A DNA stretch of 11,473 nucleotides from an uncultured Bacteroidales bacterium (GTDB lineage: Bacteria > Bacteroidota > Bacteroidia > Bacteroidales > Muribaculaceae): the NCBI GenBank assembly GCA_900554345.1, contig USHH01000050.1, positions 1 to 11,473 of the forward strand, in the 5' to 3' direction. Positions 1 to 8,581 of this stretch are shown in pieces; the stretch's first letter is position 1, and each line of letters opens with the position of its first letter. The notes under the pieces were generated by a model that was not told where the DNA came from, ran no database searches, and worked only from the letters and a program-made list of their open reading frames with translations. The position numbers and the translations under genes are program-made.

Positions 1-2694
1 GGCGGCGGCCTCCAGCTCTTCGACCCCGCGACCGGAACATTCCGTACCTTCAACAAATCGAACTCCAATATAAATACCGACCACGTCACGAGCCTGGCCC
101 GCTCGCGCGACGGCTCAATATATGTAGGCACCACCTATGGCATAGCCCGCGTGAACCCAACCGACTGTTCCATTACTGGACTCACCGGCAGAGACAGGAC
201 AGGCCGCGGCCTCTCCAACCTCAACGTCACCCAGCTCGCCACAGACTCACGCGGACTCCTCTGGGTCGGCACCCGCGAGGGGCTCGAGGTGTACGACTCG
301 AAGGCCGACACCATCTACGACATCGGCCTCTCCGAGCGCTTCCCCAATCCATTCATACTCGGAGTGACCGAGGGCGCCGACCACACCATGTGGGTGGCCG
401 TGGGCAACGAGCTCTTCAACATCAAGACCGCGCAGACGCGCCCCGACAGCTGCCTGAGCTTCACGGTGAGCACTTTCGGAAGCCATGACGGCATACTCTC
501 CGGCGCCTTCAACCAACGCTCGATGTGTCTGCTCCCCTCCGGAGAGATACTCGCCGGCACGCTCGACGGCATCGTAGGCATCACCCCCGACGGCATGCCC
601 CTCAACGCCACTCCCCCGCGCATCATGCTCACGGGGCTCGCCATCAAGAACGTGCCGGTGGAGGCCGGCGACACCTGCGACGGCCGGAGGGTGCTGCCCG
701 AGGCCATCGACTACGCCTCAGAGATAAGGCTGAGCCACGACCAGAACGACATCACCATAGGCTTTGCCACCGACAACTACAGCAACACCACGCGCACACT
801 ATACCGATACCGCCTCAAAGGACTCGACGACGAGTGGCTGAAATGCCAGCCCGGCACCCACCACGCCACCTTCACCAACCTCATGCCCGGCACATATACC
901 CTTGAGGTCGAGGCCGTAAACTCCGACGGAGTGGAATGCGCGGCACCGCGAACACTGAAAATCATCGTGGAGGCTCCCTGGTGGAGCTCCTGGTGGGCAA
1001 AACTCATCTACGTGCTGACTGCCTCGGGAGCCGTGATAGCCATCGTCTACATGCTCCACCGACGCTCCATCATCAGGCTCCACCGCCGCCAGAAGGAGGA
1101 GCTCTCCAAAAAGACCGAGGAGCTCAACCAGCTGAAGTTTAAGTTCTTCACCAACATCAGCCACGACCTCCGCACTCCGCTCACACTGATACTCTCCCCC
1201 GTGGACTCCATGCTCCGGGAGACCACCGACGAGCGCGACAGGCGGCGCCTGTCGACGGTGAAGGCCAACGCCTCCAGACTGCTCTACCTCGTCAACCAGC
1301 TCCTCGACTTCCGCAAGAACGAGATGGCCGGGCTCAAGCTCCACCTCTCCGAAGGGAATCTCGCGGAGAGCATCCGCCAGTCGCTCGCCACCTTCTCCGA
1401 CCTCACCGACCTGCGCGGAATCGCCCTCGACACCGACCTGCAGGACAGCCACATGCAGATGAGCTACGACAACGACAAATTCACCAAGATGCTCGTCAAT
1501 CTCCTCTCCAACGCAGTGAAATACACCCCCGTCGGGGGACACATCACCGTAGGCATGCGCCGCGACGGGGAGTGGGTGAAGGTGTGGGTGGCCGACACCG
1601 GCAAGGGAATCCCCGACGCCGACAAGCGCCGCATCTTCGAACGCTTCTTCCGGGGCAGCGACGAGTCTGACCTCAACACAGGCTCCGGCATCGGTCTGAG
1701 CCTTGTGTATGAATACGCGCGACTCCACGGGGGCTCGGTGGAGGTGGCCGACAACCATCCCCGTGGGACGGTCTTCACCATCACCCTCCCCTACCGCGAG
1801 GCCGACGAAAGTCATGCCGACATAAGCGCGACACCAGCCCCGGCTCCCGATCAACAGCCGGAAGACGCGACCGACGATAAGAACCCGGAGGGAGCCACAA
1901 AACCGAAGGTGCTTGTGGTCGACGACAACCGCGACCTCATCGAATTCATCAAGGATGAGTTTGGCGGCGTCTACGACATCACGACGGCAGGCAACGGCGT
2001 GGAGGCATTGCAGAGAGTGAGGGAGAAGGCCTTCGACCTCATAGTGACCGACCTGATGATGCCTGAGATGGACGGCATAGAGCTGACGCGGCGGCTGAAA
2101 TCCGACAGCGCCACCGTCGACATCCCGCTGCTGATGCTCACGGCCCGCCAGGATCCCGGCTCGATGGTGGAGGGGCTGACGCTGGGCGCCGACGACTACA
2201 TCACCAAGCCATTCAACAACGAGGTGCTCGCCCTCAAGCTCAACCGGCTCGCCGGGCTTAAAAAGAGCGGCTTCCGCCGCTCGCTCATCGACCCGACCCC
2301 GAGCCGCGTGGAAATCACGCCGCTCGACGAGCAGCTCGTGGCCAAGGCCGTGAAATATGTGGAAGACAACATCTCGCGCAGCGACCTCTCGGTGGAGGAG
2401 CTTGCCGCCAACATGGGGATGAGCCGGGTGCACCTCTACAAGAAGCTGTCGGCTCTCACGGGCAAGTCGCCGGTGGAGTTCATACGCCTGCTGCGCCTCA
2501 AGAGGGCCTGCCAGTATCTCCGGGAAAGCCAGCTCAACATAGCGGAGATCGCCTATCGGTTAGGCTTCAACAATCCCAAGTATTTCAGCCGGTATTTCAA
2601 GGAGGAATTCGGAATGCTCCCCTCCGAATACCAGGGAAAATGGGCCAGGCAACAAAACGACCACAAAACGGAAACATTCAAGACCGACGGTTAA
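1..2694 (+). CDS. Hybrid two-component system sensor/regulator (HTCS), 5'-truncated by the window edge
   Basis: The frame is open from base 1, so the first in-frame GTG (151) is internal and not the start; 897 residues are visible. In order, numbering from the window edge, they show: two-component propeller repeats with LLWVGT-like strands (about 1-210), a Y_Y_Y domain ending near 325, one membrane helix (about 332-353), a HisKA domain with FTNISHDLRTPL and phospho-acceptor His388, a HATPase with N-box Asn504 and G1 Asp532, a linker rich in Ala, Pro and acidic residues, a receiver domain (acidic pair 641-642, phospho-Asp684, Thr714, Lys736), and a two-helix-turn-helix AraC output domain (about 785-880). 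Proteins of this class usually have 1300-1400 residues, so about a third is missing. Known for the family: the periplasmic propeller binds an oligosaccharide and the cytoplasmic part activates a nearby glycan locus. The downstream GH31-GH2 pair is the likely target. Every key phosphorelay residue is present. Confidence 0.95.
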   Translation, partial: GGGLQLFDPATGTFRTFNKSNSNINTDHVTSLARSRDGSIYVGTTYGIARVNPTDCSITGLTGRDRTGRGLSNLNVTQLATDSRGLLWVGTREGLEVYDSKADTIYDIGLSERFPNPFILGVTEGADHTMWVAVGNELFNIKTAQTRPDSCLSFTVSTFGSHDGILSGAFNQRSMCLLPSGEILAGTLDGIVGITPDGMPLNATPPRIMLTGLAIKNVPVEAGDTCDGRRVLPEAIDYASEIRLSHDQNDITIGFATDNYSNTTRTLYRYRLKGLDDEWLKCQPGTHHATFTNLMPGTYTLEVEAVNSDGVECAAPRTLKIIVEAPWWSSWWAKLIYVLTASGAVIAIVYMLHRRSIIRLHRRQKEELSKKTEELNQLKFKFFTNISHDLRTPLTLILSPVDSMLRETTDERDRRRLSTVKANASRLLYLVNQLLDFRKNEMAGLKLHLSEGNLAESIRQSLATFSDLTDLRGIALDTDLQDSHMQMSYDNDKFTKMLVNLLSNAVKYTPVGGHITVGMRRDGEWVKVWVADTGKGIPDADKRRIFERFFRGSDESDLNTGSGIGLSLVYEYARLHGGSVEVADNHPRGTVFTITLPYREADESHADISATPAPAPDQQPEDATDDKNPEGATKPKVLVVDDNRDLIEFIKDEFGGVYDITTAGNGVEALQRVREKAFDLIVTDLMMPEMDGIELTRRLKSDSATVDIPLLMLTARQDPGSMVEGLTLGADDYITKPFNNEVLALKLNRLAGLKKSGFRRSLIDPTPSRVEITPLDEQLVAKAVKYVEDNISRSDLSVEELAANMGMSRVHLYKKLSALTGKSPVEFIRLLRLKRACQYLRESQLNIAEIAYRLGFNNPKYFSRYFKEEFGMLPSEYQGKWARQQNDHKTETFKTDG

Positions 2695-2748
2695 CCATAT
2701 CACATCATTAAGATAACATAGTATTATCGTGGTGGAAATATTAATGTC

Positions 2749-2756
2749 TAACTTTG
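2749..2756 (+). promoter_or_regulatory. Putative -7 box of the GH31-GH2 operon promoter
   Basis: TAACTTTG matches the Bacteroidota -7 consensus TAnnTTTG exactly and lies 69 bp before the GH31 ATG. No TTTG is found 19-21 bp upstream, so the -33 element is weak. A short inverted repeat, GATAA-N7-TTATC (2712-2728), sits in that position instead. A promoter with a poor -33 element would fit one that needs an activator such as the upstream HTCS. That link is inference. Confidence 0.5.
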
Positions 2757-2825
2757 CGAAACCGGAACATCTCCTTCGGGAGCCGACATCGAAACAATAA
2801 AAAACAGATAAAACCCGAGACATCA

Positions 2826-5678
2826 ATGAACACCACGAGAAACTTTGTCGTGACGGCAGCGGCCCTGTGTTGCGCGGCGGCCAACGCCGGCTACAGCCCG
2901 ACGGAGGGCGGGGTAATCGTCAACACCCCCGGGGCGAACGTGCGCCTGACAGTGATCAACGATAAGATAATCCGCGTGTCGGCCACACCGGCGGCGGCAT
3001 TTCCCTCCGACAGCAGCCTGGTGGTGACGGCCCGCCACGCCACCGGCGGCTACAAGGTGTCGGAGGCCGACGGCTACGTCACGCTGACGACACCCGAGAT
3101 CACGGCCAGGGTGTCGGAGACAACAGGCGCCGTAGGCTTCTTCGACAAGAACGGAAAGAGGATACTCCAGGAAAACCAGCACGGCCGCACCTTCACCCCC
3201 ATAACGGTGGAGGGCACCGACGGCTACACCGTGCAGCAGACATTCGAGTCGCCCGACGATGCCGAGGGAATCTACGGCCTCGGGCAGCACCAGGCCAACG
3301 AATTCAACTATAAGGGGAAGAACGAGGAGCTCTTCCAGTACAACACCAAGGTGTCGGTGCCGTTTGTGGTGTCGACGGGCAACTACGGCATCCTCTGGGA
3401 CAGCTACTCCCTCTGCCGCTGGGGCAACCCCGACGACTACAGCCAGCTCGGCGAGGCCTTCACCCTCTACGACAAGGAGGGACGCGAGGGGACTCTGACA
3501 GGCACCTACACGGCGGCCGACGGCACTACCCTCGTGCGCGAGGAACCGCAGCTATATTTCGAGCACCTCATCCGCGGCGACCTCTCGCATGTGGTCAACC
3601 TCCCGAAAGACTTCAACTTCTGGAACTCCCACGTCACCTTCGAGGGAGAGCTCGAGGCTCCGGAGAGCGGCGTCTATGAGTTCATACTCTACTATTCCGG
3701 CTATCAGACCGTGTATATCGGCGGCAGGAAGGTGGTCGACACCCGCTGGCGAACCGCCTGGAACCCCAACAGCTACAAATTCTCCGTCGACTTCAAGAAG
3801 GGGGAGAAGGTGCCCGTGAAGATCGAGTGGGAACCCAACGGCAGCGTGGCCTACTGCGGACTGCGCGTCTACTCCCCCGTCGACAAGGCCACCAAGGAGC
3901 AGATGTCGTGGTGGGGCGAGATGCAGGACATGATCGACTACTACTTCATCTACGGCAGCGACATGGACGACGTGATCGCCGGCTACCGCCAGCTCACGGG
4001 CAAGTCGCCGGTGATGCCGAAATGGGCCATGGGCTACTGGCAGAGCCGCGAGAAATACAATACGGAAGACGAGGTGCTCTCGACAGTGACCGAGTTCCGC
4101 CGCCGCGGCATACCTCTCGACAACATCGTGATCGACTGGCTCCACTGGCCGGAAGACGCCTGGGGCAGCCATGAATTCGACCCGGTGAGGTTCCCGACCC
4201 CGAAGGAGATGGTAGACTCCATCCACGACATGAACGCCCACGTGATGGTGTCGGTATGGCCCAAGTTCTACGCCACCACCGAGCATTTCAAGGAGTTCGA
4301 CCGCAACGGCTGGATGTATCAGGGCGCCATCCGCGACAGCATCCGCGACTGGGTGGGCCCCGGCTACCTCGGCTCCTTCTACGACGCCTACTCCCCCGAG
4401 GCCCGCAAGCTCTTCTGGAGCCAGATGAACGACCATTATATGCCACTCGGTATAGACGCGTGGTGGATGGACGCCAGCGAGCCCAACATCCGCGACTGCA
4501 CCGACATCCAGTATCGCAAGGACCTCATCACCCCGACGGCGCTCGGCCCCTCCACCAAATACTTCAACGCCTACGCCCTGATGAACGCCGAGGCCATCTA
4601 CGACGGCCAGCGCGGCGTCGGCCCCGATAAGCGCGTCTTCCTCCTCACCCGCTCCGGCTTCTCCGGCCTGCAGCGCTATTCCACGGCCACCTGGAGCGGC
4701 GACATCGCCACCCGCTGGGAAGACATGGAGGCCCAGATCGCGGCCGGCCTCAACTTCGCCCTCAGCGGAATTCCCTACTGGACGATGGACATCGGAGGCT
4801 TCTGTGTGGAAGACCGCTACGTCGACGCCCAGAAGCAATGGAACGAGGCACGCGTGGAGAACGACGACCTCAAGGAATGGCGTGAGCTCAACACCCGCTG
4901 GTATCAGTTCGGCGCCTTCGCCCCCCTCTTCCGCGCCCACGGCCAGTGGCCCTTCCGCGAGGTCTACAACATCGCCCCCGAGGGTCATCCCGCCTACAAC
5001 TCCATCGTGGACTACACCAAGCTGCGCTACCGCCTGATGCCATACATCTACACGCTGGCCGGCAAGACATATTTCGACGACTACACGATCATGCGCCCGA
5101 TGGTGATGGACTTCACCGAAGACATCAACACCCGCGACCTCAAGGACCAGTACATGTTTGGCGACGCCTTCCTGGTAGCGCCCGTCTACAAATACGGCGC
5201 CCGCAGCCGCGAGGTGTATTTCCCGGCCGGCACCGTGTGGTATGACTTCTACAGCGGCGAGCCGCTGCCCGGCGGCCAGACCCGCGAGGTGGCCGCTCCC
5301 TACGAGAGGATGCCGATCTTCGTGCGCGCCGGCTCGATAGTGCCGATGGGCGGCGAGATCGAATACGCCATGCAGCCCACCGACGAGCCCGTCACCATCC
5401 TGGTGTATGCCGGCGCCGACGGCCGCTTCTCCATCTATGAGGACGAGGGCGTCAACTACAACTACGAGAAAGGCCTCTATTCCGACATCCCCCTGAGCTA
5501 CGACGACAGGACACGCACGCTGACCATAGGCGCACGCAAGGGATCCTATCCGGGCATGAAGGAGAAGCGCGACTTCAACGTCGTGCTCGTGGAGGCCGGC
5601 AGACCGGTGGCCGACGCCTGGCTCACCCAAGGAAAGGCCGTGAGCTACGACGGCCGTGAAATCAAAGTAAAACTCTGA
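2826..5678 (+). CDS. Secreted GH31 glycosidase with PA14 insert, probable alpha-xylosidase (XylS-like)
   Basis: This 950-residue enzyme is probably periplasmic. I chose ATG 2826 over the upstream in-frame TTG (2754). The ATG follows an A-rich stretch typical of Bacteroidota starts and directly opens a signal peptide (MNTTRNF, hydrophobic core, likely cut after ANA). The TTG overlaps the -7 box. Domains: N-terminal beta-sandwich, interrupted by a PA14-like module at about 235-355 (SGVYEF, YIGGRKVVDTRW), then the catalytic barrel from about 398, then C-terminal beta domains including a DUF5110-like end. The nucleophile motif WWMDASEP gives Asp549; SGD in TWSGD gives acid/base Asp626. The WWxDAxEP form is typical of the XylS-type branch, whereas alpha-glucosidases usually have WxDMNE. 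PA14-bearing GH31 enzymes of Cellvibrio and Bacteroides include xyloglucan alpha-xylosidases. Alpha-xylosidase is therefore favoured; alpha-glucosidase remains possible. It is co-oriented with the GH2 gene 6 bp downstream. Confidence 0.92.
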   Translation: MNTTRNFVVTAAALCCAAANAGYSPTEGGVIVNTPGANVRLTVINDKIIRVSATPAAAFPSDSSLVVTARHATGGYKVSEADGYVTLTTPEITARVSETTGAVGFFDKNGKRILQENQHGRTFTPITVEGTDGYTVQQTFESPDDAEGIYGLGQHQANEFNYKGKNEELFQYNTKVSVPFVVSTGNYGILWDSYSLCRWGNPDDYSQLGEAFTLYDKEGREGTLTGTYTAADGTTLVREEPQLYFEHLIRGDLSHVVNLPKDFNFWNSHVTFEGELEAPESGVYEFILYYSGYQTVYIGGRKVVDTRWRTAWNPNSYKFSVDFKKGEKVPVKIEWEPNGSVAYCGLRVYSPVDKATKEQMSWWGEMQDMIDYYFIYGSDMDDVIAGYRQLTGKSPVMPKWAMGYWQSREKYNTEDEVLSTVTEFRRRGIPLDNIVIDWLHWPEDAWGSHEFDPVRFPTPKEMVDSIHDMNAHVMVSVWPKFYATTEHFKEFDRNGWMYQGAIRDSIRDWVGPGYLGSFYDAYSPEARKLFWSQMNDHYMPLGIDAWWMDASEPNIRDCTDIQYRKDLITPTALGPSTKYFNAYALMNAEAIYDGQRGVGPDKRVFLLTRSGFSGLQRYSTATWSGDIATRWEDMEAQIAAGLNFALSGIPYWTMDIGGFCVEDRYVDAQKQWNEARVENDDLKEWRELNTRWYQFGAFAPLFRAHGQWPFREVYNIAPEGHPAYNSIVDYTKLRYRLMPYIYTLAGKTYFDDYTIMRPMVMDFTEDINTRDLKDQYMFGDAFLVAPVYKYGARSREVYFPAGTVWYDFYSGEPLPGGQTREVAAPYERMPIFVRAGSIVPMGGEIEYAMQPTDEPVTILVYAGADGRFSIYEDEGVNYNYEKGLYSDIPLSYDDRTRTLTIGARKGSYPGMKEKRDFNVVLVEAGRPVADAWLTQGKAVSYDGREIKVKL

Positions 5679-5684
5679 CGCGAC

Positions 5685-8090
5685 GTGAAGAAATCCGCTT
5701 TATATCCTATATTGACGCTGCTGGCGGCGAGTGGAGCAGCACTCGCCGCCACAGGCAGCGCGGTCAACGGCAGAGAGTCGTTTGACAGTAACTGGTTGTT
5801 TCACCTACAGGCAGCCGACGACACCGCGGGGTATTCGGCCCCGGGTGTCGCCGACGCCTCATGGCGCCGTCTCGACCTACCCCACGACTGGGCGATCGAG
5901 GGCACCTTCAGCGAAGACAATCCGTCGGGCACCGGTGGAGGCGCCCTTCCCGGTGGCAAGGGATGGTATCGCAAGCATTTCGCCACTCCCTCCGGACTCG
6001 CCGAGGGAGAGCGGGTGTTTGTCGACTTCGACGGCGCCTACATGAACGCTTCGGTCTACATAAACGGCCATCTCTTAGGGACCCGCCCCTACGGATATGC
6101 CTCGTTCAGCTACGACATCACCCCCTGGCTCTCCAAAGACGGCGACAACGTGATAGCCGTGGAGGTCGACAACGCCGAGCAGCCCAACTCCCGCTGGTAT
6201 TCCGGCTGCGGCATCTACCGCAACGTGTGGCTGGTGGAGAGCACCGACGTGCGCGTGGCCGACTTCGGAATCGGCATAGTGACACCCGACCTCACGACAG
6301 CCGATATAACCGTGACGGTCGAGAACACATCGGAGCAACCTCGCAAGGTAGAGGTGACAGCTGAAGTAGACGGCATCAGACGCTCACAGACCGTTGACCT
6401 CGCACCTCATGCGGCAAAAGACGCGAAACTGACAGTCAAAGTGCCCGGCGCCACAGCGTGGAGCCCTGACTCTCCTACCCTCTATACCGCAAATGTCAGC
6501 GTCAGCGAAAACGGAAAGACAATCGATTCTGAAGAGGAGACATTCGGCTTCCGCACCATAGGCTGGAACGCCAAGGAGGGCATTACCATCAACGGCAAGA
6601 ACATATTGCTCAACGGTGGATGCGTGCATCACGACAACGGCATACTCGGGGCTGCCGCCTACGACCGCGCTGAGCGCCGCAAGGCCGAGCAGCTCAAGGA
6701 AGCGGGCTTCCATGCGGTGAGGACGTCGCACAATCCACCGTCGGAGGCATTCCTCAAGGCATGCGACGACCTGGGACTTCTCGTGATCGACGAGGCGTTC
6801 GACGGCTGGAGAGACGCCAAAAACGATTTCGATTATCATCTGCTGTTTGATGAATGGAGCGGCAGAGATCTGGAAGCGATGGTGAGACGCGACCGCAATC
6901 ATCCCTCCGTGATATGCTGGAGCATAGGCAACGAGATCATGGAGCGCAAGAAGCCGCAGGCGGTGGCTGACGCCCGCCGCCTTGCCGGGATATGCAGGAG
7001 CATCGACCCGACACGTCCGGTGACCCAGGCGCTCGCCTCCTGGGACGACGACTGGGAAATCTATGACCCGCTGGCCGCCGAGCATGATATCGTTGGCTAC
7101 AACTACATGATCCATAAGGCCGAGGGTGACCATGAACGTATGCCCGACAGGGTGATGATGCAGACCGAGTCGTATCCCAAGGATGTCTGGAGCAACTACC
7201 GGATGGCGAAAGACCACAGTTATGTAGTCGGAGACTTCGTATGGACGGCCATCGACTATATCGGAGAGTCGGGCATCGGCCGATGGTATTACGAAGGTGA
7301 TGTGGAAGGCGAGCACTATCAGCGACCTCTCTATCCCTGGCACGCCGCCTACTGCGGCGACATCGACCTGACAGGGCTACGCAAACCGGTGAGCCATTAC
7401 CGCTCGATGCTATGGAACGAGGGTGGCGAGAAGCTTTATATGGCCGTGCGCGAGCCGGACGGCTACAATGGCCGGATCAAGACCACCCAATGGGGCACAT
7501 GGCCTACATTCGAGAGCTGGAACTGGCCCGGACACGAAGGCAAGCCTATCGAGGTGGATGTCTATTCGCGTTATCCTCAGGTGCGTCTCTACCAGGACGG
7601 CAAACTTGTCGGCGAGAAGCAGACAGAGGAAATGAAGGCCGCGTTTACCTTAGACTATACTCCCGGGCGCCTTGTGGCCGAAGGGATTGATAACGGCGAT
7701 GTAATGGAGTCGATGACACTGGAAAGCGCCGGCGAAGTGGCGGCCATCAAGCTGACTGCCGACCGCAATGAGATAGCAGCCGACGGAGAAGATCTCTCGT
7801 ATATCACCATTGAGTGTGTCGATGACAAAGGGCGTCTTGTGCCCATCGCCGACAATAAGCTGACGGTAAACGTGGATGGTCCGTTAGAGCTTATAGCCCT
7901 CGGAAACGCAGACATCAAGGATAATGATCCTTACTTCGACAGCACCCACAAGGCATGGAAAGGCAGGGCGCTCGCAGTGGTTAGAAACAACGGCAACGCA
8001 GGCGCGGCGACCGTAACCGTGAAGTCCAGGAACGCCTCCGGCGCCGGTATCACCGGTCGCGTGAATATCTCCACTAAGAGAGGAAAGTAA
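5685..8090 (+). CDS. Secreted GH2 beta-galactosidase-like enzyme with DUF4982
   Basis: The protein has 801 residues and probably works in the periplasm. The start is GTG 5685, six bases after the GH31 stop. It opens a clear signal peptide (MKKSALYPILTLL, likely cut after ALA), and the next in-frame Met comes only after about 110 residues. Domains: sugar-binding jelly roll (about 27-190, with SRWYSGCGIYRNVWL), Ig-like domain (190-290), TIM barrel (about 291-580), DUF4982-like domain (about 584-684), and a GH2 C-terminal beta domain (686-801). Acid/base is Glu417 in SIGNE and nucleophile Glu495 in MMQTES. The HHDNGILGAA segment at the barrel entrance resembles DUF4982-bearing beta-galactosidases of Bacteroidota. 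Substrate cannot be fixed from sequence; other GH2 activities such as beta-glucuronidase are less likely. Translational coupling to GH31 is probable given the spacing. The later part of the gene is less GC-rich than GH31 and uses AAT, ACA and GTA codons more freely. Confidence 0.92.
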   Translation: MKKSALYPILTLLAASGAALAATGSAVNGRESFDSNWLFHLQAADDTAGYSAPGVADASWRRLDLPHDWAIEGTFSEDNPSGTGGGALPGGKGWYRKHFATPSGLAEGERVFVDFDGAYMNASVYINGHLLGTRPYGYASFSYDITPWLSKDGDNVIAVEVDNAEQPNSRWYSGCGIYRNVWLVESTDVRVADFGIGIVTPDLTTADITVTVENTSEQPRKVEVTAEVDGIRRSQTVDLAPHAAKDAKLTVKVPGATAWSPDSPTLYTANVSVSENGKTIDSEEETFGFRTIGWNAKEGITINGKNILLNGGCVHHDNGILGAAAYDRAERRKAEQLKEAGFHAVRTSHNPPSEAFLKACDDLGLLVIDEAFDGWRDAKNDFDYHLLFDEWSGRDLEAMVRRDRNHPSVICWSIGNEIMERKKPQAVADARRLAGICRSIDPTRPVTQALASWDDDWEIYDPLAAEHDIVGYNYMIHKAEGDHERMPDRVMMQTESYPKDVWSNYRMAKDHSYVVGDFVWTAIDYIGESGIGRWYYEGDVEGEHYQRPLYPWHAAYCGDIDLTGLRKPVSHYRSMLWNEGGEKLYMAVREPDGYNGRIKTTQWGTWPTFESWNWPGHEGKPIEVDVYSRYPQVRLYQDGKLVGEKQTEEMKAAFTLDYTPGRLVAEGIDNGDVMESMTLESAGEVAAIKLTADRNEIAADGEDLSYITIECVDDKGRLVPIADNKLTVNVDGPLELIALGNADIKDNDPYFDSTHKAWKGRALAVVRNNGNAGAATVTVKSRNASGAGITGRVNISTKRGK

Positions 8091-8091
8091 G

Positions 8092-8559
8092 TCAGTAGTC
8101 GACTCTGTCGGGCTTTTCGCGCCAGAGTCGGAATGCGAATATGGCCTTGTCACTCATGAGGCGTTCGGCGGGGAGCCGGCGTTTCCGGCGTGGCAGGCCC
8201 AGTTCGTCATAGATAAAGGAGTCGTCGAAGCCGATCTCGCGGGCATCATCTTTGTCGTTGCCGTAGTAGATCCGGTCGATATGAGCCCAGTAGATAGCTC
8301 CGAGACACATGGGGCATGGTTCGCAGGATGTGTATATCTCGCAGCCGCTGAGGTCATAGGTGCCGAGTTTGCGGCAGGCATCGCGTATGGCGCTGACCTC
8401 GGCATGTGCTGTCGGGTCATTGTTGGCGGTTACACGGTTGACACCGGTAGCCACGACCTCGCCGTCGCGTGCTATCACGGCGCCGAAAGGGCCACCTCCG
8501 GCGGCGACATTCTCCTCGGAAAGCTCAATGGCCATTCCCATCAGTTCTTCCTTCGTCAT
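8092..8559 (-). CDS. guaD: Guanine deaminase-like nucleoside/nucleobase deaminase (CDA fold)
   Basis: This is a 155-residue cytosolic zinc deaminase. I chose the ATG at 8559 (MTKEELMGMA); the upstream extension to 8649 overlaps the preceding gene and has no family-like residues. The zinc site is complete: His52 and Glu54 in TAHAEV, and Cys82 and Cys85 in CEPCPMC. The surrounding GGPFGAVI, NDPTAHAEV, CLGAIYWA and GFDDSFIYDE segments, the length, and the C-terminal Tyr closely resemble the short bacterial guanine deaminase GuaD rather than TadA. GuaD hydrolyses guanine to xanthine and ammonia. Its start lies 22 bp after the stop of the rpn-like gene on the same strand. I see no promoter box between them, so co-transcription is likely. 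The stop is one base from the stop of the convergent GH2 gene. Activity on other purines or nucleosides is possible. Confidence 0.87.
   Translation of the reverse strand: MTKEELMGMAIELSEENVAAGGGPFGAVIARDGEVVATGVNRVTANNDPTAHAEVSAIRDACRKLGTYDLSGCEIYTSCEPCPMCLGAIYWAHIDRIYYGNDKDDAREIGFDDSFIYDELGLPRRKRRLPAERLMSDKAIFAFRLWREKPDRVDY
8100..8130. repeat. Inverted repeat at the GH2/deaminase convergence
   Basis: CGACTCTG (8100-8107) and CAGAGTCG (8123-8130) form a perfect 8-bp stem with a 15-nt loop. It begins ten bases after the GH2 stop and lies inside the last codons of the convergent deaminase gene. No U-tract follows on the + strand, so a classical intrinsic terminator is not supported. It may help limit read-through or protect the GH2 mRNA end. 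Confidence 0.4.
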
Positions 8560-8581
8560 ATAATGTCCGGTGCAATCTGTC

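Noticed and set aside
799..2433. Long open frame (544 codons) on the - strand opposite the HTCS gene
   Set aside because: It is a mirror of the GC-rich codon pattern of the HTCS. The translation is rich in His, Val and Gly without domain features, and the + strand frame has full domain support.
2754..2825. Upstream TTG start giving the GH31 protein 24 extra residues
   Set aside because: It overlaps the -7 box and would bury the signal peptide behind a polar extension. ATG 2826 has the better context.
3552..5630. Long open frame (692 codons) on the - strand opposite GH31
   Set aside because: Same shadow effect: low-complexity V/H/G-rich translation, no recognisable motif, complete overlap with a catalytically intact enzyme gene.
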